Source: Cyanodermella asteris (Eukaryota; Ascomycota; Lecanoromycetes; Ostropales; Stictidaceae). From it: a stretch of 64,000 bases of DNA. Location of the stretch: positions 184,860 to 248,859 of the forward strand of contig UYJD01000021.1 of the NCBI GenBank assembly GCA_900618795.1, read 5' to 3'. Below the pieces are notes generated by a model. That model made no database searches, was not told the DNA's origin, and saw nothing but the letters and a program-made list of their open reading frames with translations. Every line of letters begins with the position of its first letter. Position 1 is the stretch's first letter. A program made the position numbers and the translations under genes. Of this stretch, positions 34,107 to 46,100 are shown one piece after another.

Positions 34107-37100
34107 CTATCTCTTGCGCTTCCGGCCCTTGTCTTCGTCGTCGTTGTGAGCGCCCTCGCGGTCCTTCTTGGCAGCCTTTCGCTCAAGCTCATCCCAGTCC
34201 TCGCCTTCGTCCTCCTCGCTCATGTCGTCGTCCTCGCTGGCATCGGCGCTGGCGTCATCGTCAAAGTCACTCTCTTCTTCACTGCTTTCATCGCTCTGTG
34301 CGAGATCCTCGTCGCTGATCTCGAAAGCACTCTCCTCGTCTTCCTCGTCACTGCCTCCCTCGTCGTCACTGTCAGCCGCCAAGAAGCTCCAGCCTCCATC
34401 AACATAGAACTGATGCGGATCTTGAGTTACAGTCTTCATGATCTGACCCCAGTTCAAGTTGAGGGGACCCTCAGTCAGCTGGATATTGCAAGAATCTAGC
34501 CAGTCCTTGACCGCGTCTAGCGACTCCACAGGAATAGTGTTGATGTGGGTGACGGGCTTGTTGTAGTCTTTGTAGACGAAGACCATGTCGAAGTTCTTCA
34601 GCCCAAATTGGACACGCTCCAGGTGGGCAATCTCAATCTCATCAAGAGTAAGAACAGAGAATGGGGGCTCGGTCAGCTGCACCAAGCAGTCTGTGCTGGG
34701 TTGCATCAGGACATTCGACCGGAACGGTACACCGTTGAATCCGAGGTCCCGGAAGGGCACGTCCACAGACAATTCCTGGTCAGCATTCTGTGAAGCGGTT
34801 TGGATTCGCTCGGCAAATGCCTTGAATTCCTTGTCCAGAGCCGCCCGTCGTCGTCTTTCCTCCTGCTCCTGCTCGAACTCTTCCTCGTCTCCCATACGGT
34901 GGCGACGTTTCCTGTTTCCAGTTTCGTCGAACTGCATGTCGGTGGCTTCGCGAATGAATTGAACATGTTGTGTCTTCTTTTTTCCAATGACAATTGGGTT
35001 CTTCAGATGGAAGTGGATGAGCACAATAAGCTCACCCTGACATGGTTGAAAGAAGAGGTGTTTCGTGTTGCTGAACAGGACTTCGACTCTAGCGCCCTTG
35101 CTGTCGCGGTAAAGCACACCGTTTTGGTGAATCTCGAGCTCACCTGCTATGCGTTTGCCTTCTAGAGCAGGGCGGACATAGACGTTCTCAAGACGCTGTG
35201 GCTTGCGATTTCGTATTTCGACAAGCTTGTCTTGCTCAACGACGTCTTCAAACTCCTTCTTCTCCTGCTCTTTCTTCACAATCTCCTTGCGCAGGTTTGT
35301 GATCTGATCTGCTATGTTCGACATTCTTGCGCGATCGGCTGAACGGAACGTCAAGCTGCGAACGAAATGAGCATTCGGGTCCTCGAAAGGCTGATCGTCT
35401 TTGCGGCCGACACCTTGTCCTGGCGAAAGAAAGTTGATTCGCAAGAAAGCAAAGTCGCCTTCTTCGCTCGCGCTCGCGTTTTTGATGGTGTTGATGTGGA
35501 ACGGCACGGGTCGGCCCATGATAGGTAAAATGACTGAAGCAGCTCGCTCATCCACGCAGATCGCCAGTTCCTTGACCTTGGACGGCAGCTGGTTGTCGCG
35601 CTTGTAGGACTCAAAACGCTTGAACTTCTTCTGACTTGTGCCGTCAATACTGCCCATACCCTTCGTGTATTTAGCCAAACCTTCGGCTTGCTTCTTTTGA
35701 GCCAGCTCTTTCTGATGACCTTTGCGCTTGAGCTCCGCACCTTCATCTTGCTGTGTTGTCCGTTCGGCGCGCAGACGGCTCTTGGTGATGTTACTGGCCG
35801 CAACTGCGCCGATTTTCGAATCCTTCTTGCTCTTCTTTGGTGTGGCTTGCTTTTCCTCTTCTTCATCCTTAAAGAAGAAAGTTGTCGAGTCGAGATCGCG
35901 GGGCGCTGAAGATGTGAAGACCACTGCTTCAGAATCTTTTCTGATTCGAATAGTGTCTGCCAGGAACAGGGAATAGGTCTTGTCGTTCTTGCCCTTTGAT
36001 TCGGGGTTGGGAATATCAGTAAAACCGGTCATGATCGAGATAGTTATGCCATCCTTCAGCGATCGCGTGTTCTTCCCGTTGAGAAGCATAGCAGTATCGC
36101 GCATCTCGATTCCGATGCCAGCACCAACGTTCTTCAAGAAATGTTTCTCAAGATCTGGCTTCTTCGCTCTGATCAACCCCACAGCTTTGTTGTACAGTTC
36201 CTTCGCCGTCGCGCCATCACGGCAATCCTTTATGATCGTCTCGTGAATGTTGAGCAGAAACTTGTAGTTGCTCTCCTGTGCTTTGGTTGGATCGACGAGA
36301 TAAGTCCGCGCAAGCATCGAGCAATACTGCCTGTATCGAAGTCCCATCCCAGCGAGGATCACACCGGCATGCAGATTGTTCTGGTCAGGCTGGGCGCTCA
36401 GCTTCAGATCGTAGCTACCTCCGCTCTGAACAACCGGGCCATATACCCAGTCAAGGTTCTCGGCCGCGAAGTCTTGTGGCATCTTTGACTTTGTGTTGGT
36501 GAAGAATTTCGGATCATCAAGTTTCTTGTCGATATCTTTTGCCAGCTTTTCGTGAGATACCTTGCGCTCCTCATCCAGAATCCCAGACATCTCTTCAAAG
36601 AAGTAGTCTTGCATGAGTGCTGTGCAAGCTTTCGAGGCGCTGCGAATGGCGCGTAACTCGATTTCGTCCTTCGCAGCGAAGACGGTAGACAGAGCATGGC
36701 TGATGTCGACTTCTTCCAGATCGCCCGCTGCTTTCTTGTATGCCTCCCTCCATTCATCGGCAAAAGGACCGGTCGGCTCCAGTTTTGGTAATATGCCGAC
36801 TTTGCGGTCGCTCGCTTTCATCGCCGCAATGCAGGTATCCCATATCTTCTGGTTCTCCGCAGCGTCTTTGCCCCGAATGTGAAGTTGTAGCGGGTTTTTG
36901 CCTCCGACGAGAGGCTCGAGATGTTTGGCTAGGAATTCACGTCAGTATTTTAGGCATCCAGCCGTCGCAGTTGCGTGCACTCACCTTTCTTTGACGTTGT
37001 GACAACATGCAGCACCTCGGGCGTAAAGATCATAAGGGTGGCAGGAAATTCATAGCCCAATAGCCAGAACTGGGCGCCCGTTAGCGGATTGTCAGAGCGA

Positions 37101-37305
37101 TAGCAAAACATCAACGTCGACGTACGTGCATGGCATTATTCTTCTGATACGAGCTATCGTCCGATTTGCCTAGCAGGAGGACGATAGAACCAGCGCCGCC
37201 GAAGATGGCGTTGTCGCCGGAGCGTTTGTCGTTCTTCCATGCCGAGTTGAGCTGTCCGAGGCGCTCTTGGAAGAGAGCCGCGTCAATTTTGACCTCGTCG
37301 CCCAT
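34107..37305 (-). CDS. SPT16: FACT complex subunit Spt16
   Basis: Three exons on the minus strand: 37126-37305, 36985-37069 and 34107-36928, with two 56-nt introns. About 1028 residues. The N-terminus (MGDEVKIDAALFQERLGQL, then GYEFPATLMIF) starts the aminopeptidase-like domain (to about residue 450; VGAGIGIEMRDT is recognisable). A dimerisation/middle region (about 530-930) has GRPVPFHINTIKN, LIVLIHFHLKNPI and VPFRDLGFNGVPFRSNVLMQP. The acidic tail is rich in DDD/EEE/SS and ends in KKDREGAHNDDEDKGRKRKR. Spt16 is the histone chaperone that, with Pob3, reorganises nucleosomes for transcription and replication. The gene is complete. Confidence 0.96.
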
Positions 37306-37838
37306 GTTTGCTTGCTGAGGGCGAGCTAGAGGAGAAAGGTGAGGGTGGATGAGAGAATGAGGGCGCGCTGGCTGGAGGAAAGTCGCCTCAAAAACGGAGC
37401 TGCAGAAGGCTGCCGCGACCCGCGAATGAGGGAACGAGCGCGTAGCTTGCGCGTAGACTGCCGAAGCGAGGTAGATAGCTACCTGCGGAGGTCCTCTTCC
37501 AAGTATCGGGAACAGCTCTCCTTCTCCTAGATCCGAGGATAGTGACAAAGGTGATTCTCCAGATACTCAGCCTGAAGCAAAGACAGTTGAGCGACTGGTA
37601 TATGTATCCGAGAAGGTCGCTCGCAAGGTGTCTGGGGGCCCGCTTGATTGCGTACTTGAGCAGTGACTTGTAGCAGCCGTAGATTGGCGCCAAGCCAATG
37701 AACTGAGAGCTTGCAACTTCACCTCGAGCGACTTGATATCGCGTGATAGACCTTCACGTTCTGGTACATCTCTTTCTGTAAGCTGTCCAATGATGTTTCG
37801 TGCTTCTGCTTTCCGATGATGGGATCACGCAGTCAGAG
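37306..37838. other. divergent intergenic region
   Basis: About 530 bp between the starts of SPT16 (-) and the mitochondrial carrier (+). Both promoters should lie here. No separate element was resolved. Confidence 0.5.
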
Positions 37839-39376
37839 ATGGTCGACAAGGCTCAGAGTGCTGCGAGTGAGGTGAAGATTGAGCGAGTCCTTACAGATGA
37901 GGAAGTACGAAGGCTGAAAGAGCGCAATAATGCCACGACTGGTGCATCTGCGGCTGGAGCACGGGCTATTGCTGCGAGAGCTATCGCCTTCTACTTCAGA
38001 GCCCCAGTGAAAGCGTTCTTCCGGACCCGAGTCGAGTAAGTACAATCTTTTCATTTCGGCGGGACGATGGCCTCGAGCCGACAGTGGGGACATCTTACAC
38101 ATCACTTGAATTCGATCCAGTATTCACTGTCTAATGACCTTTGGATGATGTTCAAGCAAGGGGCAAGGCACTCATGCCAATTCTCAAGCGACTTTGGTGA
38201 GGCTCCACGCGGACTCTGATCAATTCCGTCGTCGCATTTCACTTTGCTGGGTTCGGCTTAAGCGCTTCTTGAGGAGCTCACCATGTCCTCCAGTGTACAA
38301 ACTGCTGTCGATTATTGTAATGCTAACTTTTTCATAGCTATCTTGCAGCAGCTCGCGCCATCAACCCGAGAATTCAGGCTCAGGAAGCCTGGTCTCTTAA
38401 AACATCCACACCAGGCCTTCTCGCTCACGCTATTCGCACTCATGGCTGGCGGTTTCTCCCCGAGCAGGTTCTACCTCCACTGGCTGCCAACGTGACCATT
38501 GGTGCCATCTTGTATACCTCTTACCTGTCGATTCTTGGTATTCTCCATCCAGGATCCGGACATTCTCAAAAGCGCGTCTATCCGCCACCAACTTTCGCCC
38601 AGGCATATGGTGCTGGATTCTCAGCCGGCGCCATCTCTTCACTGGTGGCCGCACCCTTTGACGCCCTTCAGGTCCGTTTTGATACAAGCGACATGTTTGA
38701 AAATAAATACAGGAACATGTGGCACTATGGGCGCGACAAATTGAAAGAGATCGGTCTGCGAGGTGTTCTCGCAGGTTGGAGCCTGTCATTCGCGAAAGAT
38801 GCCTTCGGTTACGGGGCGTTCTTCGGTATCTTTGAGTATGTGAAGGCACAATGTTTCTATCGCTTCGTGACCGCATACTACGGCAGCAAAATCTCACTTG
38901 ATCCCTCGGAGCTCCAGCTTCAGGGCTATCGACGTGGACCAGAAGGTGCGTCTGGCCAGCCAACCATCCGACCTCACTGGGCATTGGAGCCTATGTTTTT
39001 GTTGGCAGCGGGTATGAGCGCGACGGTTGCACAGCAAGTCATCCATTACCCGCTTACCGTAGTTCAAAACATCCATTACGCTCGACTCGAGACCATGGAC
39101 CACGAGCTACAAGCTCAACGAGGGCGGTCCGGCCGCTTGGCGATGGCAACTTATCAAGCTGCCTACAAGAAGACGCTGGCGCATTGTGCAGAAGAAGCTC
39201 GAACGGCAGGTGGATGGCGGAGATGGTTGTACAACGGCTTTCTCCTCAACACGGTCAGGCAGGTGCCCTCGACGAGCGCCGGCTTGATCATCTTCGAGCT
39301 CTTCCGGCGACGATATGCGTTTGGAAACGACCAGATTCGCATCAGTAAGGATGGCTTTGAGATCTTACTGGCGTAG
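37839..39376 (+). CDS. divergent mitochondrial carrier family protein
   Basis: Two exons, 37839-38035 and 38338-39376. The 302-nt intron (38036-38337) is several times longer than most introns here. Donor GTAAGT and acceptor TTCATAG restore FRTRVDYLAAARAINP. About 411 residues. The hydrophobic segments and short repeats fit a mitochondrial carrier: PFDALQVRFDT (P-x-D-x-x-x-R), GLRGVLAGWSLSFAKDAFGYGAFFGIFE, and YPLTVVQNIHYARLE in the third repeat, then WLYNGFLLNTVRQVPSTSAGLIIFE. The signature P-x-[DE]-x-x-[KR] is weakened, with Thr in place of the acidic residue in the last copy. The N-terminus is polar with an EEVRRLKER helix. Substrate is unknown. The ATG at 37839 is chosen because the frame further upstream has only GTG and an earlier ATG ends early. 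Confidence 0.8.
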
Positions 39377-40019
39377 TAAAGACCTAGGCCCGCTATCACT
39401 TTTGCGCAATGCTCTACTCACTTCACAAATTCAATCTGCGTTAAAGAGATCAAACTACATTCCTAGGTTTCGAACATTTGCCGTGTCAATTTGCATGTAC
39501 ACATGCTGTAGTGCTTCTCCGCGCATCGTTTGCTGTACTCACATCGACGATCGTGATCGAGCGGGCACGTCGATGGTGCATGTGTGACATGAGCAGAACT
39601 GTCACCTGCGTCTGGACGTTGTCGAATCAAACATCCAATCGCGCTCAATTATAAGATGACGAATGCTGAAACCCTTCACCAAAGTTATAGGTCGTTCAAA
39701 TATGTCATCCAAGTTCGGGATCGGACCTTCAGTCACCTGATATCGCGATCGAGCGCGTCTCCCACAAGACTCAATTTCGCGACATGGCGTCACGTCACAC
39801 CTCACGGTGGCGCGTCTGTCATCATGCCTCGCCCAGCTACTAAGTACCTAGTGAACCCCTTTTTTTTTTAAAAAAAAAAATGTCTTTTCGTCCGCTAGAG
39901 CCTCGCGACCGTGTAGCCGCTGAGCTGCTGAACTCCCTTTCCATTGGTACTTAAAAACCCACACTCAAGTTCTGTCTACCAAAATCCATCATTCCACTCC
40001 GCACTACCTAGCCCGCGCT
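39377..40019. other. intergenic with T/A run
   Basis: About 640 bp between the carrier gene and the frameshifted two-repeat gene. It contains the T10A11 tract listed separately, and nothing coding was seen. Confidence 0.5.
39860..39880. repeat. T10A11 homopolymer pair
   Basis: Ten T followed by eleven A, a self-complementary run lying 140 bp upstream of the ATG at 40020. Such tracts disfavour nucleosomes and are common in fungal promoters. It is also a difficult site for sequencing, so its exact length is uncertain. Confidence 0.85.
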
Positions 40020-41082
40020 ATGCCTCCGAGTAAACCATACCGCAAGCCACTGGCGGAAGCCTCGCCCAACACCAACATTCAGGGGCCGCCGGAGTACAAA
40101 GCCCGTCATCGACATGGACGACTTCCCCAGCGGACTGGTTCCCACCGACGTCCTCGAGCCCAATTGGGAGTACCCGACCAAAGAAAGGTCGAAAGCGTCT
40201 CGGTCGAGAAGTAGATGAAGACGACGACGACGAGACCGACATCGATTCCGACGACGACCCGCGCCTTGGACGTCATCAAATGGGTACTACAATCAGATCC
40301 GGCGCATGATCCGGACCGTTGCTCGAGAACAAGGAAATCGAAGGATCGGCGAATTCTGCGACGCGATCGGGAACTCGCAGAACAGCTACAGGAACTTCAT
40401 GGGCATGGAGTGGCAAGGACAAGGGGTGTTCCAGCGACACGTATCTGAATGCGAATCGCTTCTTTTTTGAAAAGAGAGAGCTGAGAGGGATTCCGCCGCC
40501 GAGGAAGAAGGCAAAGACTTCGTCCGGCACCAAGGCCTCGACGACGAAAAGCGGTGCGAAGGATGGTGCTGACAAGAGTAAAGATCACGCCGACAAGTGG
40601 GACGTCTCCGGCGTGCAACTCGAAAAGTACGCACGCTGCGAAAAGGGACAACGGACGTGCCGATATTCGAAACGTGCGACAGGGTTCGCAGGATGATCAA
40701 CGCTCACCTCCGCAACACGGACGAGTCACAGGCTGCGCTCGCGAGGCACTTCGGCGCCATCGTGGGCAAGAAGATTCAAGGCGGGCCAGATCTCCAGCTT
40801 CGTGGGCAAGAAAGGGCCCGCGGTCCGGAGCCGAGAGCCCCGGCTTTCTATGCCGGCTACGTCTACTTTGAGAAGCTCGGGATCAAGCAAGGGAAGAAGA
40901 AAAGCGTCTTTCGGGAAGAGATGGGGAGGCTGTGGGATCCGGCTCCGCGGGGAGAGATGGGTGTCGAGGTGCCGAGGAAGGATTCGTCAAGGATACATTA
41001 TATTACTTTCGCGGGCGAGAGGGTCGGCATGGATAAGTATGGCATCACCCAGATCAGTGGGCCGCGCTTTCGTACGACCTGA
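40020..41082 (+). pseudogene. two-repeat DUF7726-like gene, broken by serial frameshifts
   Basis: Reads as an uncharacterised fungal family that I recall as DUF7726, but the coding frame changes about seven times. The frames in order (codon position mod 3) are 0 from 40020, 1 from about 40099, 2 from about 40178, 1 from about 40279, 2 from about 40390, 1 from about 40630, 2 near 40792, and 1 again to the stop at 41082. Two related domains are visible. Domain 1 has NQIRRMIRTVAREQ, GEFCDAIGNSQNSYRNFMG and FFFEKRELRGI. Domain 2 has CDRVRRMINAHLRNTDES, then ISSFVGKKGP, then FYAGYVYFEKLGIKQGKKK. No stop codon occurs within any segment in its proper frame. So it is either a young pseudogene or base-level errors in this stretch. 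Confidence 0.7.
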
Positions 41083-41228
41083 TAGTTGATGATATGTGCG
41101 CCTTGGCCATTGCGAGGAACGAGTATGAAGATCTTGTCTATCGACTAAATACTTAATCTCGGGCTATGTTACTAGTCTACTGTAAGTACATCTGTTTCTG
41201 AGCTCGGATCAACAGTCGCGGTAATAGT

Positions 41229-42191
41229 CTAAGGACCAGTTGTCACAGACACCGTCGTCGTCTCCTGTGGAGCAGTGACAACCACGTCGGAAGTCGCCTG
41301 CGCTAGAGTCGTCATCTCTGTTACCGTGATCGTAGAGCCAGGGACCAACGTAGTCGAGGGCGTAGCCGCACACGCGCAAGCGCTCGCATAGCGCTCATAT
41401 GATCCCTTGCAGCCGGTAGCGTAGGCAGGTACCGACCTAATTTGACAAACTGTCGCACAGGCTGTTGGACGTGAGGTACCAGACAGGATCATTGATGAGG
41501 TGACTGGGAAGTCAGTGGTAGAGGTGGAATCTGTTGAGGATACAGTGGAAGTGGCTTGGATGAAGGTACTAGTAGGCTGGACTGAATCCGTTGCGGTGGC
41601 ACTTGACTGAGTGGTGAGCGTGGCCGAGGTAGTAGATTCTGATGTAGTCTCGGCGCTCGAAGTGGTTGTGACATCAACCGACGTCGTAGCTTCCGGGGTT
41701 GTCGTGGGCTCAGCAGAAGTTGTAGCGTCAGCGGTCGTCGTGGCTGCCATAGTTGTCGTGGTCTCGGCAGAGGCTGTACTTTCAACTATGCTTGATGTTC
41801 CTGTGGAGCTCGTTGGCTCGGTAGCGGTTGTTGTTTGATCCTCAGTTGTAGCAGAGCTGGTGGGCGCAGTGGACTTTGAGGCCGGCTTACATCTGTTCCT
41901 CCGCTTCGCGATGCCAGGAACCTGAACTGTGACCGTGACCGGTGGAGGCGTAAAGGTAGATTGCACCACAAGGGCAGGTGCTGTAATCGTTTGGGAAACT
42001 GTAGTAGTGACAGCATCTGCATATGAAGTGCATTTGATCAAAGCAGCGCAATCCGCGAGATGAGTCGCTGAGACGCCGAGGCCGCGAAAGGTGCCAAAGA
42101 CGTCGCGATAGCAGTTATCTCGGTTGCAAGTATCTTTGCCTGCGGTAACAGCGGCGAAGAAAAACAGTGACAAAATGGTTGGAAAGTTCAT
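41229..42191 (-). CDS. secreted Ser/Thr-rich protein with Cys-bearing ends
   Basis: About 320 residues. The start at 42191 is followed by a signal peptide (MNFPTILSLFFFAAVTAG). An in-frame ATG at 42254 would add 21 hydrophobic residues and is less likely. After cleavage come the cysteines CNRDNCYRDVFG and DCAALIKC, which resemble a small disulfide domain. The middle (about residues 110-240) is almost only Ser, Thr, Ala and Glu, mucin-like and probably O-glycosylated. The end has CATVCQIRS, YATGCKGSYERYASACACA, then more Thr. No GPI-type hydrophobic tail is seen. It is likely a wall-associated or secreted glycoprotein. I know no function. Confidence 0.7.
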   Translation of the reverse strand: MNFPTILSLFFFAAVTAGKDTCNRDNCYRDVFGTFRGLGVSATHLADCAALIKCTSYADAVTTTVSQTITAPALVVQSTFTPPPVTVTVQVPGIAKRRNRCKPASKSTAPTSSATTEDQTTTATEPTSSTGTSSIVESTASAETTTTMAATTTADATTSAEPTTTPEATTSVDVTTTSSAETTSESTTSATLTTQSSATATDSVQPTSTFIQATSTVSSTDSTSTTDFPVTSSMILSGTSRPTACATVCQIRSVPAYATGCKGSYERYASACACAATPSTTLVPGSTITVTEMTTLAQATSDVVVTAPQETTTVSVTTGP

Positions 42192-43192
42192 TGTAGCTGG
42201 AACGACAGTGTTGACAAGGAACGACAGGAACAGAGCGACGAGGCTCTCACGCAAGTGCAGAAGTGCAGAAGCGCGAAGGGGACTGTCGAGATCTAGAGAT
42301 GGGGGCTTCGGGTGTCATTTGGGACCGCAATTGAGGCTGGTCGAGCCCATAACAGGGTCCTTGAGCCAGCCAGAGTCGAGGCTCTGCCGCCCTGAGAATG
42401 CGCTTGGGCTCGGCAAGTCTGCGGAGAAGAACGTTACCTGACAGGGAAAAGCATTGGCACATGACAGGATCCGATTCTCTTTCCCAGATGGCGGCAATCT
42501 TGAGGATCGACTGCGCAAACATCAGACATTTCTAGAAGTTCGAGCTAGAGCATCAACATGTGTTCACATCGTGATCCTTGGAGAGGATCGCCCTGCAAGT
42601 GGCTCATGCTGAGATCTGGCAGCCAGTCTTGCGCGCACCGATCGGGGCCTTGACGCGCGGATTGTCGAAGCTATGCAAGACAGAACAAGAGTGGTCCCTT
42701 TGCCTCAGATACGTTACATTGTATGATTGCTGTTGGTGTCAAAGAGCCGTCCTATCGCCGACATGTGGTTGCGGAGTGGGACTCGAGATCGAGGTAGCAA
42801 ATAGTCGGAAGTTTGTGGAAATTGCAGACGGAAAGCCAGGGGGGAGATTGGCTGCAGCACGTGACTGGCCACTTCATTCGCCCATTTCGAAGACAGCGGT
42901 AGGATCACGATATTGAGCGCTCTATCCTTTGTATGGAGCAGAAGTCGGGGCCGATAGTTAAGTTGGTTGGCTACTGGGAAGAGTTACTCTTCATGTACTG
43001 CGAACGGCCGGACGCAGCTGGTCCGAGTTCGTCAAATATCATTAGCTGCAATCTATCGAGACCAATCCGAAATGCAAAGAGGTGAAATCCACCAACGCCA
43101 TGCTCTGATCATGCTATGTTACCGAAGAGACCGCCGTTACACAATGCTCACTTGCTGCCAGACCAGGGTCAATAAGGGTGCCAAAAGCTGCC
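42192..43192. other. gene-poor stretch, 1.0 kb
   Basis: Lies between the start of the secreted protein (-) and the stop of the channel gene (-). A 112-codon ORF (42578-42916, + strand) has no recognised domain and is not called. Confidence 0.45.
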
Positions 43193-46100
43193 TCAAATAG
43201 AGCTGCCTCTACCACCATCGAGTCCAGCTTTTGGGCTGTCGTCCTCCCAATCCTCCTCTTTCACACTTTCTTGCCAGCTCATGGGAGCCAAATTTGGCTC
43301 AATAGTACGGCGTCCTTCCGACTGACTCAGCTCGCTCTCCGCAGCGCTTTGTGTTTGGCTCTGCCTTACGCTTTCTCCACTCCCACCACTACCTCCATTT
43401 CTCTTCAGACCGCGCATCGGGGTCGCCAGACCACTTCTCAGACCGGGCGTCGTCCCTCCGCCGACACTGCCGCTCTTGGAGCCCCGCTTCTTGTTTCCGT
43501 TGGAGTTTCCTTTCGTTGCTTTCCCTTTTCCATTATCGGTCCCTTTCAATCCTTTCACTTCGTTCAGCATCTCTCTGAATCCTTCTTCAAGCACGTTCAT
43601 CCTCGCTAAGACCAGCTTGCTCATCCTTCTATCGTCATCTTCACGTTCCTCCCGGCGCTCGGCGCTTTTCATCCTTCTAAGTCGGTCTGCAAATGCCATT
43701 TGGGTGGCGAAGCTTGCTGGCACTCCAGCAATTCCACTAGAATTCATTGCTTTGTTGTCGCCCAAATCAGATGCCAGATCGAAAGCCATGGACGGTTGCC
43801 GATGCGGATACGACGCGTGGAGAGCAGACAGCTGTCGATGGTGTGGGCGCGCAGGCACAGAAGATGCGGGCGGGGAGGCGGAGAACATGCTGTCGAGCGT
43901 AGTGTTCTGGGCGCGTCGGACCGTAGAAGGCATACCAGCGAGATGGTGCATGTTCGGAGTGCTCTGCGCCACGCCGCGCACAGGCATGATTGGGCGTGGA
44001 GGAGTGGCCGCTGGGGTTCCAGGACCACGAGCTTTTGCTTGACGCGATTTGCCTTTGCGGGCTGCTGTGGGCGACGCCGGTATGTCGACACCTGACGATG
44101 GGACCGTTGACCGCTCTTGGACCTGTTGCTGTTGAGCTGTCGAAAGGTTGCTCTCATTCTCGTTTGAAGGATTGAATAGGACGGTCTGAACGGAAACCTC
44201 ACGCTTGTGAGTCGGGACCTTGCGGCTCGTTGCAGGTCTAATCAGCGAGGGTCTGCCATATGGTGGACGCTTAATCGGTGGCGTATAGCGGAGTGGAGAG
44301 GATTCGGCGAAAGAGATGGAACTGTGCCGTGGCATTACGGACGGACGAGAAGTGACTCTGCCGCTCGTCGGGTTGTCATCAGCCCCATCTTTCTGTCCAG
44401 CCGATCTCCCATCAATAGTTGCTTGCTCATCAGCATCATCATTGGTCAGTAGTTCATCATCGCCATCGTGGTCATCCTGGTCTGGCAGCCCATTAGTGTT
44501 TTCCCTTGTCATTTCCATTTGGCGCTTTGACATCGGGAATGGATACTCGGTGCCACCAAAGTCTTCAGGATCGGATGCGATCAGCGATCTTGTGCCCATC
44601 GAAATGCCAGAAGCCAGTCGTTTCGCCCATGATTTCTTGAAAGCGCGTGGTTGCTCGAGTCTGTCGACAACCGACCGATCCTGTTCCGCTGGAGGAGAGG
44701 CCGTACCGTCCGGACCCATGGTCTGCATCCAAGTATCGACTGCTACAGAAGCTCGCTTATTCCGGTCGCCGTCACCTCTACGATATGTATCATCACCGAA
44801 CGGACGTCTGAAGACTTCGGCTAGCGCGCGATCCTTGTGGAATGTAGCGGTAGAAGGTTCTCTTAGCCTCGGTTCCCTTGGGGAGAAGAATAAAGTCGAG
44901 TTCGCGGTCTTCAGGCGGTGAAGACGTCGGCCTCTTTCAATGAGCTCGGTGGGGTCATAGACAGTGCTCCGAAGGATCAACCGCTCGTATAGGAATATGA
45001 ACAACAGCACCGGAAAATGTGTGGCTTTGATGACGGTTCTGTTGACCCAGACGAACTTCCGAAAAGGGATGATGTATCGCAACGGGGTCAAGAGCCAACC
45101 GAGGACGTTTGAAGGGGCAATATACGAGAACAAGGCGTCGGACTTGACCATCGAGATCGTGTTCACCGCGAAAAGGAACTTGTGTTCGGTATCTGCATTT
45201 TGCACGATTGCCATAAAGGAGTTGGTGAGCACGGTCACCAGAATCGTGACGACCAGGAAGTGCGTGATGAAGAGGAATAGGACCAGGAGCGCCTTGCCAA
45301 GAAAGTTGTATTCGTCCCATAGAGCCCACGCTGTTGGCGTAAAGCCCATGAGGAGCTGAAACAATCCATACGCCACTTTGCCCGGATTGTCTTCGTTCCC
45401 AAAAGACAGCGTAAAAGCGACGAAGAAGCCACTGCAAGATATGATGATCAGGAAGAGTACCGCGGCAAGGTCCTGCGCCATCATGCGGAAGGCAATCAGG
45501 AGCTGCGAGAAGTAGCGATAATGGTCAAGAATCGAGAACATTCGAGGAAACAGAAGCACAGCCTGTGAAGCCAAAACGTCAAATGCGAGATCGGCGACCT
45601 GGCGCTTGTGAACGTCAAGCAAAAGTATGCCGTAAAGTCTGAGGGCATAAAAGCATATTAGTAGGAGCAGGATGCCAAAGTCGAAGGCGTTCCAGATGCT
45701 GAGGATGTACAAGCTAAAACCTTGTTCGTTGAAACCGACAACCTCGTCTAACATGAATCCGGCGCTCCAGAACCAGAACACCACCTCTAACGGCGTGATC
45801 TCAAGGGATCGCTCGGTCAAGACAAGGGCAAAGAGGGCGAGGAACACAGACAGCGAGCAAGTCTGGGTAAAGTGGCGATACCTTGGCACACGAAGGCGAG
45901 AAAGCTTGAACAGAGATGCTTCTCGCGGGTCATAGAGCGTTACAGTTCGTCTGGTGGCCAAATATGCAATCGTGGTCTTGTTTTCCGAATGAGAGCCATG
46001 AGGCATGAGGCCCGGGGTCGTACCAGAGTTGATAGTCCCGGAGTTTATGAGGGCCGCTGTGGTGCCAGAGTTCATGGTCCCATATTGCTGCAGCCGCGCC

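Noticed and set aside
34038-34499. 153-codon hydrophobic ORF on the plus strand
   Set aside because: Antisense of the acidic SPT16 tail. Asp/Glu codons read backwards as Val/Leu/Ser codons give a false membrane look.
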